A stretch of DNA of 55,246 nt, from assembly GCA_900771005.1 (NCBI GenBank), contig CAAGMI010000015.1, positions 1 to 55,246 on the forward strand, given 5' to 3'. Position numbers and translations under genes: made by a program. The notes below the pieces were generated by a model. That model saw only the letters and a program-made list of their open reading frames with translations. It made no database searches and was not told where the DNA came from. Below, piece by piece: positions 40,657-48,906 of this stretch. Within the stretch, counting starts at the first letter, position 1, and every line of letters starts with the position of its first letter. Source of the stretch: Rikenellaceae bacterium (lineage in GTDB: Bacteria > Bacteroidota > Bacteroidia > Bacteroidales > UBA932).

Positions 40657-41097
40657 TTATTTCCAAGTACTACAATCGTACCAATCACATAGCTTGTCAG
40701 GAAGGGTACCGTCTGGGTGGTTTGTAATTGCTAATTGCTGCAATTTCGGAGACCAGTGTATATAGCCTTCAAACTCTTCTTTTTCCGGGGAACCATAAGA
40801 CACAGGTCTTGAGATGTGAATCTTGTCTCCTGATATTGAATAATCAAAATGCCATATTACACCTCCATAAGAAGAATAAACTTTATATGGATCTTCATAA
40901 AAGGTAATACGCCCATTTTCAAACCATAGTTCGTTGATACCTCTTGGGGAACTGTAGAATTTTTTAGCCTTTTCAAGCTGAGAGGCGGTTACTGTTTGAA
41001 GGGTATCTTCTTGTTCTACAGGATTGTCTTCGCTGCTACACGAAGAAAAAGCAACAGAAGCCATCATGGCCAAAAGTAAAATCAACACTTTTCTCAT
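40657..41097 (-). CDS. Phage-encoded lipoprotein, candidate lysogenic conversion/exclusion gene
   Basis: 146 residues. Clear lipoprotein signal: MRKVLILLLAMMASVAFSSC with the lipid-modified cysteine at 20, followed by SSEDNP, the acidic sequence that exports lipoproteins to the cell surface in Bacteroidetes. Mature part is beta-rich (KIHISRPVSYGSPEKEEF). AT-rich, next to the repressor and on its strand, so expressed in the prophage. The context fits surface change or superinfection exclusion; this is inference. Confidence 0.75.
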   Translation of the reverse strand: MRKVLILLLAMMASVAFSSCSSEDNPVEQEDTLQTVTASQLEKAKKFYSSPRGINELWFENGRITFYEDPYKVYSSYGGVIWHFDYSISGDKIHISRPVSYGSPEKEEFEGYIHWSPKLQQLAITNHPDGTLPDKLCDWYDCSTWK

Positions 41098-41145
41098 AAT
41101 AGTAAATATTAAATGTTATAGGTATAAAGATAAATAGTTCACTTA

Positions 41146-41532
41146 TCATTTCTTCTCGAGCAAAGAGATGAGTCGATCCTGCTGTTTCAGGAGCTCTGTT
41201 ATCTGAGCAGATTGCTGGCTCAAGACCTGAATCAAAGTTGCATCATTCGTCATTTGGTTACCATCACCATTCTGCACAGGTCCCTGATTCCCTTCTATCT
41301 TGGTCCTGCTCATATCGACGTTCACTATCGGGCCTTGTGGCATTTCTCCGTCACCTGCATATTTAGCAACGGTCTCGAAACCGTACTTGTCAATCAAAAG
41401 ACGAATTTGCATCGCGGTAAGAGAACGACCCTTGCTGACAATGTTGTAAATGTGCCCTGTACTGCAGTTAAATATTGAAGCCAATTTCTCGGGAGTCAAA
41501 TCGACTTCGTTCATAAAAGATTTCAGATTCAT
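41146..41532 (-). CDS. HTH transcriptional repressor (candidate prophage repressor)
   Basis: 128 residues. N-terminal HTH (~13-50): LTPEKLASIFNCSTGHIYNI. The middle is a flexible Gly/Asn-rich linker (EGNQGPVQNGDGNQ) and the C-terminus a coiled coil (ITELLKQQDRLISLLEKK) that may oligomerise. This HTH plus linker plus coil plan is frequent in Bacteroidetes phages. Divergent from the early operon across a 236-bp region with repeated TTTAATGT sites, the expected place for the lysis-lysogeny repressor. Confidence 0.75.
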   Translation of the reverse strand: MNLKSFMNEVDLTPEKLASIFNCSTGHIYNIVSKGRSLTAMQIRLLIDKYGFETVAKYAGDGEMPQGPIVNVDMSRTKIEGNQGPVQNGDGNQMTNDATLIQVLSQQSAQITELLKQQDRLISLLEKK

Positions 41533-41536
41533 AATG

Positions 41537-41640
41537 TTTAATGTTTTGATTAAATAATTTTGACATGTAGAGATTTCAATTTAATATCAATATTAGATAT
41601 GTTTAATGTATATTTTAATAAATCTAATATTAACATTAAA
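41537..41640. promoter_or_regulatory. Operator region with three TTTAATGT sites
   Basis: tttaatgt at 41537-41544 and 41602-41609 in direct orientation and inverted at 41633-41640 (acattaaa), in a very AT-rich divergent region with other small palindromes. Likely binding sites of the repressor at 41146. Confidence 0.5.
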
Positions 41641-41658
41641 TATTTAATCTTTTTACTT

Positions 41659-41666
41659 TATCTTTG
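41659..41666 (+). promoter_or_regulatory. Early promoter -7 element TATCTTTG
   Basis: Good -7 match 103 nt before the first early ATG at 41769; the -33 position is AT-rich without TTG and abuts the third operator site. Confidence 0.55.
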
Positions 41667-41768
41667 CAGTGCGATTTTAATAAAACATCACCGCAAATAT
41701 ACACAAAGTTTTAGATACACCAAAACTAAAACTGGAAAACTTTTAACAACTTCAAGATTTTACGCATT

Positions 41769-42278
41769 ATGCTACACAATGAATTCGAAAAGCTCACAGG
41801 CTTACAGGTAACAGAAGAAGAGTTCAACGCAATCAACGCAATGTACGAGACTGCTGACGACAGCATCAACAAGCAACTGTTCTGTGCCGATTGGATGAAG
41901 CACAAGGACAGTGTTCTGCTGTGCGATTACTACAAGCAGGTTGGCAGACTTGAGAAGACAGTACAGGAACTCAAGGAAGAGATCGAGGAACATGAGGATC
42001 TCCTGGCAAGAGCATGCGCCAACCATCACAAGATGCTCGAAGAGGTGAAGCGAAGCACTGCGGAGTTCCTTATCGACCAGGCTGAGAAACTCGAGAGCAG
42101 AGAGCTCGCACACAAGGCTGTCGAACTCATCGGAATGAAGGAGTTCATCGGAATCAAGCTCCAGAAGGGATACAAGCTCTATCAGAAGGACAAGGACTTC
42201 ATCATCGAGCAGATGGGAGTCAAGAAGATCGTCGAGAGCATAAACGAGGAACGCGACGCAGAATTCGACGAGGACTGA
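41769..42278 (+). CDS. First early gene, coiled-coil protein (169 aa)
   Basis: Helical; a strong coiled coil at ~55-85 (QVGRLEKTVQELKEEIEEHE). No recognised family. First gene of the rightward early operon, so made right after infection or induction; such genes often act on host processes. Overlaps the next gene by one base (TGATG). Confidence 0.65.
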   Translation: MLHNEFEKLTGLQVTEEEFNAINAMYETADDSINKQLFCADWMKHKDSVLLCDYYKQVGRLEKTVQELKEEIEEHEDLLARACANHHKMLEEVKRSTAEFLIDQAEKLESRELAHKAVELIGMKEFIGIKLQKGYKLYQKDKDFIIEQMGVKKIVESINEERDAEFDED

Positions 42279-42499
42279 TGAACTACACAACTGCAGCAAT
42301 AAACGCCAACTTCCGCATCAAGGTGTACGGATGGGTTGACGGGCTGAAGATAGACATGCTGGTGGGAGTCGCAGGACTCCTCCAGCTTATCGGAACCGAC
42401 TACGCAAACAAGTTCGTAGCCAGAGCATTCAAATCAGGAGAGAACAGAACGATCTGCAAGCTTCGCAGAGGATTAAAGATAACATTCTACGTCAAGTAA
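42278..42499 (+). CDS. 73-aa early protein
   Basis: Small basic protein; ends CKLRRGLKITFYVK and has a hydrophobic stretch (DMLVGVAGLLQLIG). TGATG overlap with the previous gene. Unknown family. Confidence 0.6.
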   Translation: MNYTTAAINANFRIKVYGWVDGLKIDMLVGVAGLLQLIGTDYANKFVARAFKSGENRTICKLRRGLKITFYVK

Positions 42500-42500
42500 C

Positions 42501-42707
42501 ATGAGCGAATTCTACGCAATTGAGAGCATCAGGCTCACAGACTACTACGGATGTACACAGGAGTGCCCGGTAGCACAGCTGCTGCCGATGTTTCAAAGGA
42601 CAGAGAACAGGGCACCGAGATACGTCGAGGATAAATGGCTTAAGTGGTGCAACCAGATATACAGGCACACATGGACGAACATCAAACTCGTCATAAGATA
42701 TTTGTAA
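42501..42707 (+). CDS. 68-aa early protein
   Basis: Begins one base after the previous stop. Contains CTQECPVAQLLPMF and several aromatic residues; possible small metal-binding or protein-binding domain. Unknown family. Confidence 0.58.
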   Translation: MSEFYAIESIRLTDYYGCTQECPVAQLLPMFQRTENRAPRYVEDKWLKWCNQIYRHTWTNIKLVIRYL

Positions 42708-42814
42708 ACCATTCCAAATTCATCATCAATATATTTCATTTTTACAGGTATTTACTGCCGTGGTTAGTGAGAATAGCGGCATTCCATAAGATACTAATTA
42801 AAAACAACATATAT

Positions 42815-43039
42815 ATGAAAACTTCAACATTAAGAACAATCGCAGAGCTCAACGCACAGCCGCTGATCAGAGTATCGAAGATGAGCATCATCGCAACAGT
42901 TTTATTCGTGCTGACTGTAATCTTCAGCGAACACGACATCAGCCTCCTTCTCTTCCTGGCTTCGGCATTCGCCTGCAACGAGCATGTACTATGGTGCGAT
43001 GCACGACACAACAGAAAGGAGATACAGCATGAGAACTAA
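42815..43039 (+). CDS. 74-aa membrane protein
   Basis: From the ATG at 42815, after an A/T-rich initiation region; the longer frame upstream lacks a good start. Two hydrophobic segments (~25-40, IIATVLFVLTVIF; ~46-60, LLLFLASAFAC) form a hairpin. Unknown role. The 107-bp gap before it (42708-42814) is AT-rich and contains nothing I can name. Confidence 0.58.
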   Translation: MKTSTLRTIAELNAQPLIRVSKMSIIATVLFVLTVIFSEHDISLLLFLASAFACNEHVLWCDARHNRKEIQHEN

Positions 43040-43274
43040 AACAGTATTGGAGGAAGGCATGCACCGAGGCTTCAAGCGCGGAATGAACGCGGTGGTACTC
43101 GGAGACGTGCCGAAGCTACGAAAGGACCTACGCAAGGTAATCGGAGGAAAGACAGCCTGCAAGATGCAGTACTACATCAACGGAACCACGATAACCAGGA
43201 AGGACGTAGCCAAGAAGATTGAGAGGGTTTTCTCGAAGTACAACGTAACACCGGACATGATCTGGGATAACTGA
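43029..43274 (+). CDS. 81-aa basic DNA-binding-like protein
   Basis: From the ATG at 43029, overlapping the previous gene by 11 bp. Basic and helical: GMHRGFKRGMNAVVLGDVPK, and TRKDVAKKIERVFSKYN near the end. I remember similar small proteins in Bacteroidetes phages beside DUF3853. It may bind DNA; no HTH is certain. Confidence 0.6.
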   Translation: MRTKTVLEEGMHRGFKRGMNAVVLGDVPKLRKDLRKVIGGKTACKMQYYINGTTITRKDVAKKIERVFSKYNVTPDMIWDN

Positions 43275-43281
43275 TAACGAC

Positions 43282-43617
43282 ATGGAAGCGACGACAAGAA
43301 TCATAGACCTTACGGTTGCAGAGCTGATGGCAATCATCAGAAAGGAGATGGAGCCGCTGACAAAGGCTACCGTCACGGTACACAGCGAAGCACAGGAGAA
43401 GCCTGCAGAGCAACCGCTCTACGGTATAGAAGGAATCGCAGAGGCGCTTCACTGCTCGAGAACCAAGGCCATACGCCTCAAGAAGGAAGGCATGCTCGAG
43501 GGCGGGTACCAGCAGATAGGAAAGAGCATCATCGTAAGATCGGCACAGACCCTGAGAGACATCGCAGAGCTCTCGCTGAAGAAGGGTAGGAAGAAAAGAA
43601 CAACAACTCATAAATAA
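43282..43617 (+). CDS. DUF3853 family protein with MerR/excisionase-like HTH
   Basis: 111 residues. The conserved DUF3853 core is QPLYGIEGIAEALHCSRTKA followed by RLKKEGML and GGYQQIGKSIIV, an HTH_17-like fold with a wing. Basic C-terminus (KKGRKKRT). In Bacteroidetes mobile elements such proteins lie in early operons and may act as excisionase or regulator. The partner integrase and its candidate arm sites are ~4 kb away. Confidence 0.78.
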   Translation: MEATTRIIDLTVAELMAIIRKEMEPLTKATVTVHSEAQEKPAEQPLYGIEGIAEALHCSRTKAIRLKKEGMLEGGYQQIGKSIIVRSAQTLRDIAELSLKKGRKKRTTTHK

Positions 43618-43623
43618 ACCAAC

Positions 43624-45645
43624 ATGAAAGAGATCAGAATCAAAGCAATTGCATTGCACTACTTCAAGGGAACGGAGAACAGAACCGTAACCTTCGGAGA
43701 CAGTGAGACAATGATCGCAGCGCCTAACGGAGCCGGTAAGAGCACCATCGTGGATGCATTCTTCTGGTGCATGTGGGGAAAGAATGCTGCAGGAGATCAG
43801 AAGTTCAGTGTCAAGACCCTGGACCGCAACGGAGAGGAGATCCAGCACGTAGACCATGAGGTGGTGGTAGCCATGACGGTCGACGGAGAGCCTCAGACAT
43901 TCCGACGCGTCCTGGTTCCTGAATACAACAAGGACGGAGAGCTCAAGGGAAACCACACCGACTACTACTGGAACGACGTGCCGATGAAGAAATCGGAATA
44001 CGACAAGAAGGTCGGAGAGGTAATCAACGAGAACGTGTTCAAGTTCATCACATCGCCTTATTACTTCCTCTCACAGGATTGGAAGAAGCAGCGTGAGACT
44101 CTCATGCGCATGGCCGGAAACATCTCGGACGAGCAGGTCAACGAAGCTGCTGAAGGAGCTTATTCAGACCTTGTGGAGATTCTCAAGACCAAGACACTCG
44201 AGGAGTACTCGAAGGAACTCCAGGCAAAGATCCGTAAGACAGACGAGGCTATGGTAGGCATACCTGCACGCATCGACGAGGTGAAGAGAGGACTCCCGGA
44301 GACACCGGATCTCGCAGCACTCAACGAGGAACGCAGCGTCCTCGAAGTGGCCATCGCAGAGCATGACAAGGAAGACAGGGATGCAATGGCAGCCATCAAC
44401 GCGAAGAACTCGGACCGCAACGAGCTGGCAAAGAAGATTGCAGATCTCGAGTTCAAGCAGATGAAGATCCTGAACGAGGCACAGGCACAGGAGCGCAACA
44501 GCATCCACCTCTCCAACAGCAAGTACAATGAAGCTGATCGCATGCTCCTGACCTTATCAGAGGAGGAGAAGAACGATGCGGTACAGACGAGATCTCAGCA
44601 GAGCCTCATAGAATCACGTATCCGTAGCATCATGCAGACCAGAGAAACCCTCGATAAGGATATCATCAAGCTCAGAAAGGATTGGATGGCTGAGAACGCG
44701 AAACAGTTCACAGCCGAGGAATACCTCAAGTGCCCGCTCTACGGCCACCTCTGCCATGATGGAGAAGCCTGCAGCAAATATGACGGTCAGCAAGGCTCGG
44801 CCTTTGACAAGTTCGCAGCTGACAAACAGAAGAATCTCCAGAGCATCAACCAGACCGGTGCGTTCCTGAAGGCTGAGATTGAGAAGCAGGATGCAGCCAT
44901 TAATGAATGCGAGGCTCAGATCACTACACTCAAGGAAGGCTACGAGGCACGATGCAAGGACAGAGACTCACGTAGGATCATGTTCGAGCAGCAGATGAAG
45001 GACAATCCAAAGAAGCCTCTCATCTCTACAGTCAAGGGAGAGGATATAGCCGAATGGATGGAGCTCGGCTTCGAGATCACATCACTCAGAGGAAAGCTCG
45101 ACGGAATGACCGAGTACACATCGGAGGCCAACAGTGAGTCAGCTGCCCGCCGTACAGCCCTTGTGAGCCGCCTGGACGAGATTAAGGCAAAGCTCGGCAC
45201 AGTTGCAAGGATCGAGGAGGGAACGAAGCGTGTAGCGCAGCTTGAGAAGGAACTCCGAAAGCTCGGTATCGAGAAGACTGAGCTCGAGAACATGAAGGAC
45301 AAGTGCAGAAGCTTCGAGGTGGCCAAGATGAACATGATAACCGATTCGGTCAACAAGAAATTCAAGATCGTGCGCTGGCAGATGTTCGAACGCCAGGTCA
45401 ACGGAGAAGAGGTGCCTGCATGTATCTGCCTCTGCGGAGGAGTGCCATGGAGCGACGCCAACGGAGCCGGACGACTCAACGCAGGTATCGACGTGGCTCA
45501 CACATTGAGCGAAGCAAGCAACGTGAGTGCTCCGATGTTCATCGACGGAGCTGAATGCAGCGGAAACATATACAACCCAGGCGGCCAGAGGATCCTCCTC
45601 ATGTTCGACAAGACCGTAAGGGAAATGACAATAACAACAAAATAA
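43624..45645 (+). CDS. SMC/SbcC-like AAA ATPase with unusual Cys hook
   Basis: 673 residues, rad50/SbcC-type. Walker A APNGAGKST (33-41) near the N-terminus, two long coiled coils, and a C-terminal head with the Walker B-like PMFIDGAE. At the hairpin centre is CPLYGHLC...C (C370, C377, C383) in place of the CxxC zinc hook. Part of the recombination block with RecT and an MBL-fold protein. It may feed a nuclease or load RecT; the nuclease partner is not certain. Confidence 0.82.
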   Translation: MKEIRIKAIALHYFKGTENRTVTFGDSETMIAAPNGAGKSTIVDAFFWCMWGKNAAGDQKFSVKTLDRNGEEIQHVDHEVVVAMTVDGEPQTFRRVLVPEYNKDGELKGNHTDYYWNDVPMKKSEYDKKVGEVINENVFKFITSPYYFLSQDWKKQRETLMRMAGNISDEQVNEAAEGAYSDLVEILKTKTLEEYSKELQAKIRKTDEAMVGIPARIDEVKRGLPETPDLAALNEERSVLEVAIAEHDKEDRDAMAAINAKNSDRNELAKKIADLEFKQMKILNEAQAQERNSIHLSNSKYNEADRMLLTLSEEEKNDAVQTRSQQSLIESRIRSIMQTRETLDKDIIKLRKDWMAENAKQFTAEEYLKCPLYGHLCHDGEACSKYDGQQGSAFDKFAADKQKNLQSINQTGAFLKAEIEKQDAAINECEAQITTLKEGYEARCKDRDSRRIMFEQQMKDNPKKPLISTVKGEDIAEWMELGFEITSLRGKLDGMTEYTSEANSESAARRTALVSRLDEIKAKLGTVARIEEGTKRVAQLEKELRKLGIEKTELENMKDKCRSFEVAKMNMITDSVNKKFKIVRWQMFERQVNGEEVPACICLCGGVPWSDANGAGRLNAGIDVAHTLSEASNVSAPMFIDGAECSGNIYNPGGQRILLMFDKTVREMTITTK

Positions 45646-45655
45646 TTCAACAACA

Positions 45656-45889
45656 ATGAGAGACGAAATGACAAAGAAGGCTTCAGAGCTACTTAATGAG
45701 TTCGTGGAAGCAGATGAGAAGAAGAACTCCTTCATCGTTATAGTTACAGACGACAACGGTGTTACTATATCGTTAAACGGAATGGAACAAACCCTCGTCA
45801 CGGCTATCGCGTATAGCTTGGCTAAAAAAGACAGTTCCGGGCAAATCATCCACAAGGCGATGAAGATAAACTTGCGCATGATGATTTAG
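45656..45889 (+). CDS. 77-aa small early protein
   Basis: Alpha-beta-alpha pattern with NSFIVIVTDDNGVTISLNGM in the centre. AT-richer than both neighbours. Located between the ATPase and RecT genes, so perhaps part of the recombination block. Unknown family. Confidence 0.6.
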   Translation: MRDEMTKKASELLNEFVEADEKKNSFIVIVTDDNGVTISLNGMEQTLVTAIAYSLAKKDSSGQIIHKAMKINLRMMI

Positions 45890-45940
45890 GAATTGGGCAA
45901 TATGAAAGAATCTAAGAAGGACCAAACAAACGAATAAACA

Positions 45941-46801
45941 ATGGAACAGAACAATCAGACACAGGCTCTGGAGATCTCAAAGGTGCTCGAGCCTTCGGTA
46001 GTGGCAATGCAGGACAAGTTCGCTGTAGCATGCCAGACAGCTGCAAGCCTGCAGCTTCAGAACAATGCAACTGCAGCATTCCAGGCTGTATGCGTAGTGA
46101 AGATGATGCGCGATGCGCTCACAGACCAGGTAGTGAAGCAGGTGTTCGAGCCTCTCATGAACACGAAGATCGGCTTCCGTACCGACAAGGATCCTAACCG
46201 TCCACGTAAGAAGAAGGACGGCACATTCGAGACTCCTAAGCCATACAGCACAGAGGTTGTACGCGACTGTATCATCGACGCGGTAATCAACGGCCTCATG
46301 CCTACCGGAAACCAGTTCAATATCATCTCGGGAACCATGTATCCTACCAAGGAAGGATATGCGGCACTCCTCAAGAAGATCGGCTGCAAGTACATGATCA
46401 GCTACAGCCAGGACAACACACCTCAGAACCCATCGGCTGCAGAGATCCGCTGCAACATCTCATTCGAGCATGACGGAGAGAAGAACGGCTTCACAATGGT
46501 AGCAACGGTACCGAAGGACAGCTTCTCTTCATACGATCAGCTCAAGGGTAAGGCTGAGCGCCGAGCAAAGAAGGCCTTGTACGAATACCTTACAGGCTGC
46601 GACCTCGGAGATGCTGACGAGGATTCATCGACACCGGAGGCACAGCAGATCCCTAACGCAGGCCGACAGATTGCGATGCCTGCACAGGAGGCTCCTGCAG
46701 AGAGCGCAAGAGAGGCAATGAACAGAGCTGCTGCCCAGACTGATGAAAACTGGCGCACCAAGGCTCAGCAGCAACAGTCACAGGGCGGTCCAAATTTCTA
46801 A
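45941..46801 (+). CDS. recT: RecT-family single-strand annealing protein
   Basis: 286 residues. RecT features: DCIIDAVINGLMPTGNQFNI, GTMYPTKEGYAALLKKIGCK, and the KGKAERRAKKALYEYLTGCD segment. Anneals complementary single strands during recombination and replication restart. C-terminal ~50 residues are Gln/Ala-rich and probably disordered. Usually paired with a 5'-3' exonuclease; none of the RecE/YqaJ/lambda-exo type is adjacent, which leaves the ATPase, MBL protein or VRR-NUC as candidates. Confidence 0.9.
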   Translation: MEQNNQTQALEISKVLEPSVVAMQDKFAVACQTAASLQLQNNATAAFQAVCVVKMMRDALTDQVVKQVFEPLMNTKIGFRTDKDPNRPRKKKDGTFETPKPYSTEVVRDCIIDAVINGLMPTGNQFNIISGTMYPTKEGYAALLKKIGCKYMISYSQDNTPQNPSAAEIRCNISFEHDGEKNGFTMVATVPKDSFSSYDQLKGKAERRAKKALYEYLTGCDLGDADEDSSTPEAQQIPNAGRQIAMPAQEAPAESAREAMNRAAAQTDENWRTKAQQQQSQGGPNF

Positions 46802-46804
46802 GCA

Positions 46805-47578
46805 ATGAAGCTCACTGTAGTCAACAGCGGCAGCAAGGGAAACTGCTACGTACTGCACAACGACAGCGAGGCTCTCATGATCGAGGCCGGGGCACCTTTC
46901 AGCGAGGTGCTCCAGGCTGTGGGAGCGGAGGTCTGTACGAGCATCAAGGGTTGTCTGCTCTCACATGAGCACGGAGACCATGCAAAGTATGTGAAGGACA
47001 CCCTCGACCATGCGATACCGGTATACGCGACCTCCGGAACCATCGGAGCTCTGAAGACGAGATCAAGCAAGGTAATGAAGCCGGTCAACTTCAGACTTAA
47101 CCATGCGACACCGGACGAGGACTCAATCCCATGGATGACGGAGCACATCGGAGGATTCTCGGTGCTTCCATTCAAGACCGTACATGACGCGGTGAGTCCA
47201 TGCGGATTCTACATTCATCATGAAGACTTCGGATGCCTTCTGTTCGCAACGGACACCAGATTCATACCGAACACATTCCAGGATCTGACGAACATCATGA
47301 TAGAATGCAACTACGACGAGAAGCTCCTCGAGGAGAGGACGGACATACCTGACAACCTCAAGGACCGAATAAGAAGAAGCCACCAGAGCGTGACGACGTG
47401 TATCAAGGCGCTACGGGCGAACGACCTGAGCAAGGTCTACCAGATAATCCTGATGCACATAAGCGAAGGTGACGGAGATGTGGCGGATTTCGAGGCCCGT
47501 GTGACAAAGGCCGTAGGCATCAGGGCATACGCAGCAACGAAGCGCTCACAGTTCGAGATTTCAAGGACACCATTCTAA
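46805..47578 (+). CDS. MBL-fold metallohydrolase
   Basis: 257 residues with the metal site SHEHGDH (H54, H56, D58, H59), a later H in TVHDA, D in ATDTR and H in MHIS. Resembles YycJ/WalJ-type MBL proteins, some of which are nucleases. It begins 3 bp after RecT, and this pairing is common in Bacteroidetes phages, which suggests a 5' exonuclease role. Activity on DNA is inferred. Confidence 0.85.
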   Translation: MKLTVVNSGSKGNCYVLHNDSEALMIEAGAPFSEVLQAVGAEVCTSIKGCLLSHEHGDHAKYVKDTLDHAIPVYATSGTIGALKTRSSKVMKPVNFRLNHATPDEDSIPWMTEHIGGFSVLPFKTVHDAVSPCGFYIHHEDFGCLLFATDTRFIPNTFQDLTNIMIECNYDEKLLEERTDIPDNLKDRIRRSHQSVTTCIKALRANDLSKVYQIILMHISEGDGDVADFEARVTKAVGIRAYAATKRSQFEISRTPF

Positions 47579-47621
47579 CCAATAAAACAAAAGCCTATGA
47601 AGTAAGCCAGGACGATAGGGA

Positions 47622-47699
47622 GGAGGGTCGACTGTATAACATTTTAACACAGTTAGTCTCAAATCATTTCTATTTAGCAATATTGCCAGTCGAACCTCC
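47622..47699. promoter_or_regulatory. Long inverted repeat upstream of the HU gene
   Basis: ggagggtcgactg (47622-47634) and cagtcgaacctcc (47687-47699) pair at 12 of 13 positions around a 52-nt AT-rich loop, ending 34 bp before the HU start codon. It could be a cruciform target for HU or a leader RNA hairpin. Confidence 0.55.
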
Positions 47700-47733
47700 T
47701 GAACCTTTCAGACTTACCATAGCATCAGAGAAT

Positions 47734-47997
47734 ATGTTCAAGCAAGACATCATAACAAGAATAGCCGAGAAGACGGGAAAGAGCGAGTATGAGGCCCGCA
47801 TGTTCCTCGAGGCTTATATCCAGACAGTAGCAGAATGCATGAAACGAGACGAGGAGGTTGTAGTACGAGGATTCGGAACCTTCAAGGTCAAGTACAAGGG
47901 ACCAAAGATGGTGGCCAATATCCATACAGGAGAGAAGATCCTGGTAGGAAGAACCAAACGAGTGGTATTCGAAGCAAGTAAATCGCTGAAACAATAA
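47734..47997 (+). CDS. HU/IHF-family DNA-binding protein
   Basis: 87 residues from the ATG at 47734. HU fold: helical N-terminal dimerisation half (ITRIAEKTGKSEYEARMFLE), then VVVRGFGTFKVKYKGPKM and the arm ending NIHTGEKILVGRTKRVVF. The usual arm tip N-P is replaced by an HTGEKI version seen in some family members. Bends DNA for replication, packaging or site-specific recombination. Confidence 0.88.
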   Translation: MFKQDIITRIAEKTGKSEYEARMFLEAYIQTVAECMKRDEEVVVRGFGTFKVKYKGPKMVANIHTGEKILVGRTKRVVFEASKSLKQ

Positions 47998-48004
47998 TAA
48001 CAAG

Positions 48005-48874
48005 ATGGATGTAAAGGACAGCTGCGTATTCTATGCCGATTGGCTTGATGCAGCACACACGATAGAAAATACAGCATTGAGGTGCTGCTTCTTTGAGGCG
48101 GTTCTGCAGTATGCTCTCACAGGCATGGAGCTGGACACCCCACCGGAGCTCAAGCTCGCAATGACTATTGTCAAGAACTGCATCGACAGAGACCGAGATA
48201 AGTATCAGAAGAAGATCGAGAAGAGACGTATGGCCGGAAGACTCGGAGGCGCTCCAATTGGTAATCAGAATGCTCGAAAGAACTTTGATCAAGATGAACA
48301 ACCAAAACAAACAAATGATTGTTTAAACAACCAAAACGAGCAAATGGTTACAAAACAAGCTGATAATGTAAATGACAATGTAAATGGTAATGTCAATGTA
48401 AATGACAATGATAAAGATAATAATGACTTTAATACCCCCCATATACCCCCAAAGGGAGGCAGGGCTATAAGCTTTTATGATTTTTATCAGAGAGTGATCG
48501 AGGTAAAGGTGCCTACGGCAATAAAGGAGATCCACTACGAGAATCAGTATGTATGGAGAGCTGCAGAAGGACAGGTGGAGTATATGATGAAGGTGATGGA
48601 GGCGGCCAGAACAAAATCGGAGCCACACCTTCAGGGATACATACAGAACCTGAACAAGGAGTACCCAACGAGCACACCGTTCCAGATGCTGCTGCTCTGC
48701 ATGGCAATGACGAAGCTCAAGACTGAGGCTCAGCGTAACGCGGTGTTGGAGGAGCTGAAGCGATCGGAGAAGGAACCGGACATCTACAAGACCCTGACGG
48801 ACAAGGTAGAGTACATCGTAGCAGGAAACAAGGTGAACTCACTCAAGGGATTCATGCAGAGCAGAAAAGACTAA
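48005..48874 (+). CDS. DUF6291-like replication protein with Asn/Asp-rich linker
   Basis: 289 residues. N-terminus (1-100) resembles DUF6291: SCVFYADWLDAAHTIENTAL ... RLGGAPIGNQNA. Centre (~100-145) is Gln/Asn/Asp-rich, with a DN.NVN repeat. The C-terminal ~140 residues are helical. Such proteins replace lambda O in many phages. The linker DNA consists of AT-rich repeats that look like origin iterons, as in lambda O. Downstream is a DnaA-IV-like protein. Confidence 0.7.
   Translation: MDVKDSCVFYADWLDAAHTIENTALRCCFFEAVLQYALTGMELDTPPELKLAMTIVKNCIDRDRDKYQKKIEKRRMAGRLGGAPIGNQNARKNFDQDEQPKQTNDCLNNQNEQMVTKQADNVNDNVNGNVNVNDNDKDNNDFNTPHIPPKGGRAISFYDFYQRVIEVKVPTAIKEIHYENQYVWRAAEGQVEYMMKVMEAARTKSEPHLQGYIQNLNKEYPTSTPFQMLLLCMAMTKLKTEAQRNAVLEELKRSEKEPDIYKTLTDKVEYIVAGNKVNSLKGFMQSRKD
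48364..48428 (+). other. Iteron-like AT-rich repeats, candidate replication origin
   Basis: Tandem imperfect copies of aatgtaaatgac / aatgtaaatggt / aatgtcaatgtaaatgac / aatgataaagat inside the coding region, flanked downstream by a run of C (tacccccc, 48434). The arrangement matches origins embedded in initiator genes. Confidence 0.5.
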
Positions 48875-48906
48875 TCAAACAATATCAATACTAACACACA
48901 GACATC

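Noticed and set aside
45902..45937. 11-codon frame before recT
   Set aside because: Too short to support as a gene; may be a chance ATG.
48361..48430. CRISPR-like short repeats
   Set aside because: Repeats are short, AT-rich and contiguous inside a gene, without spacers; iterons explain them better.
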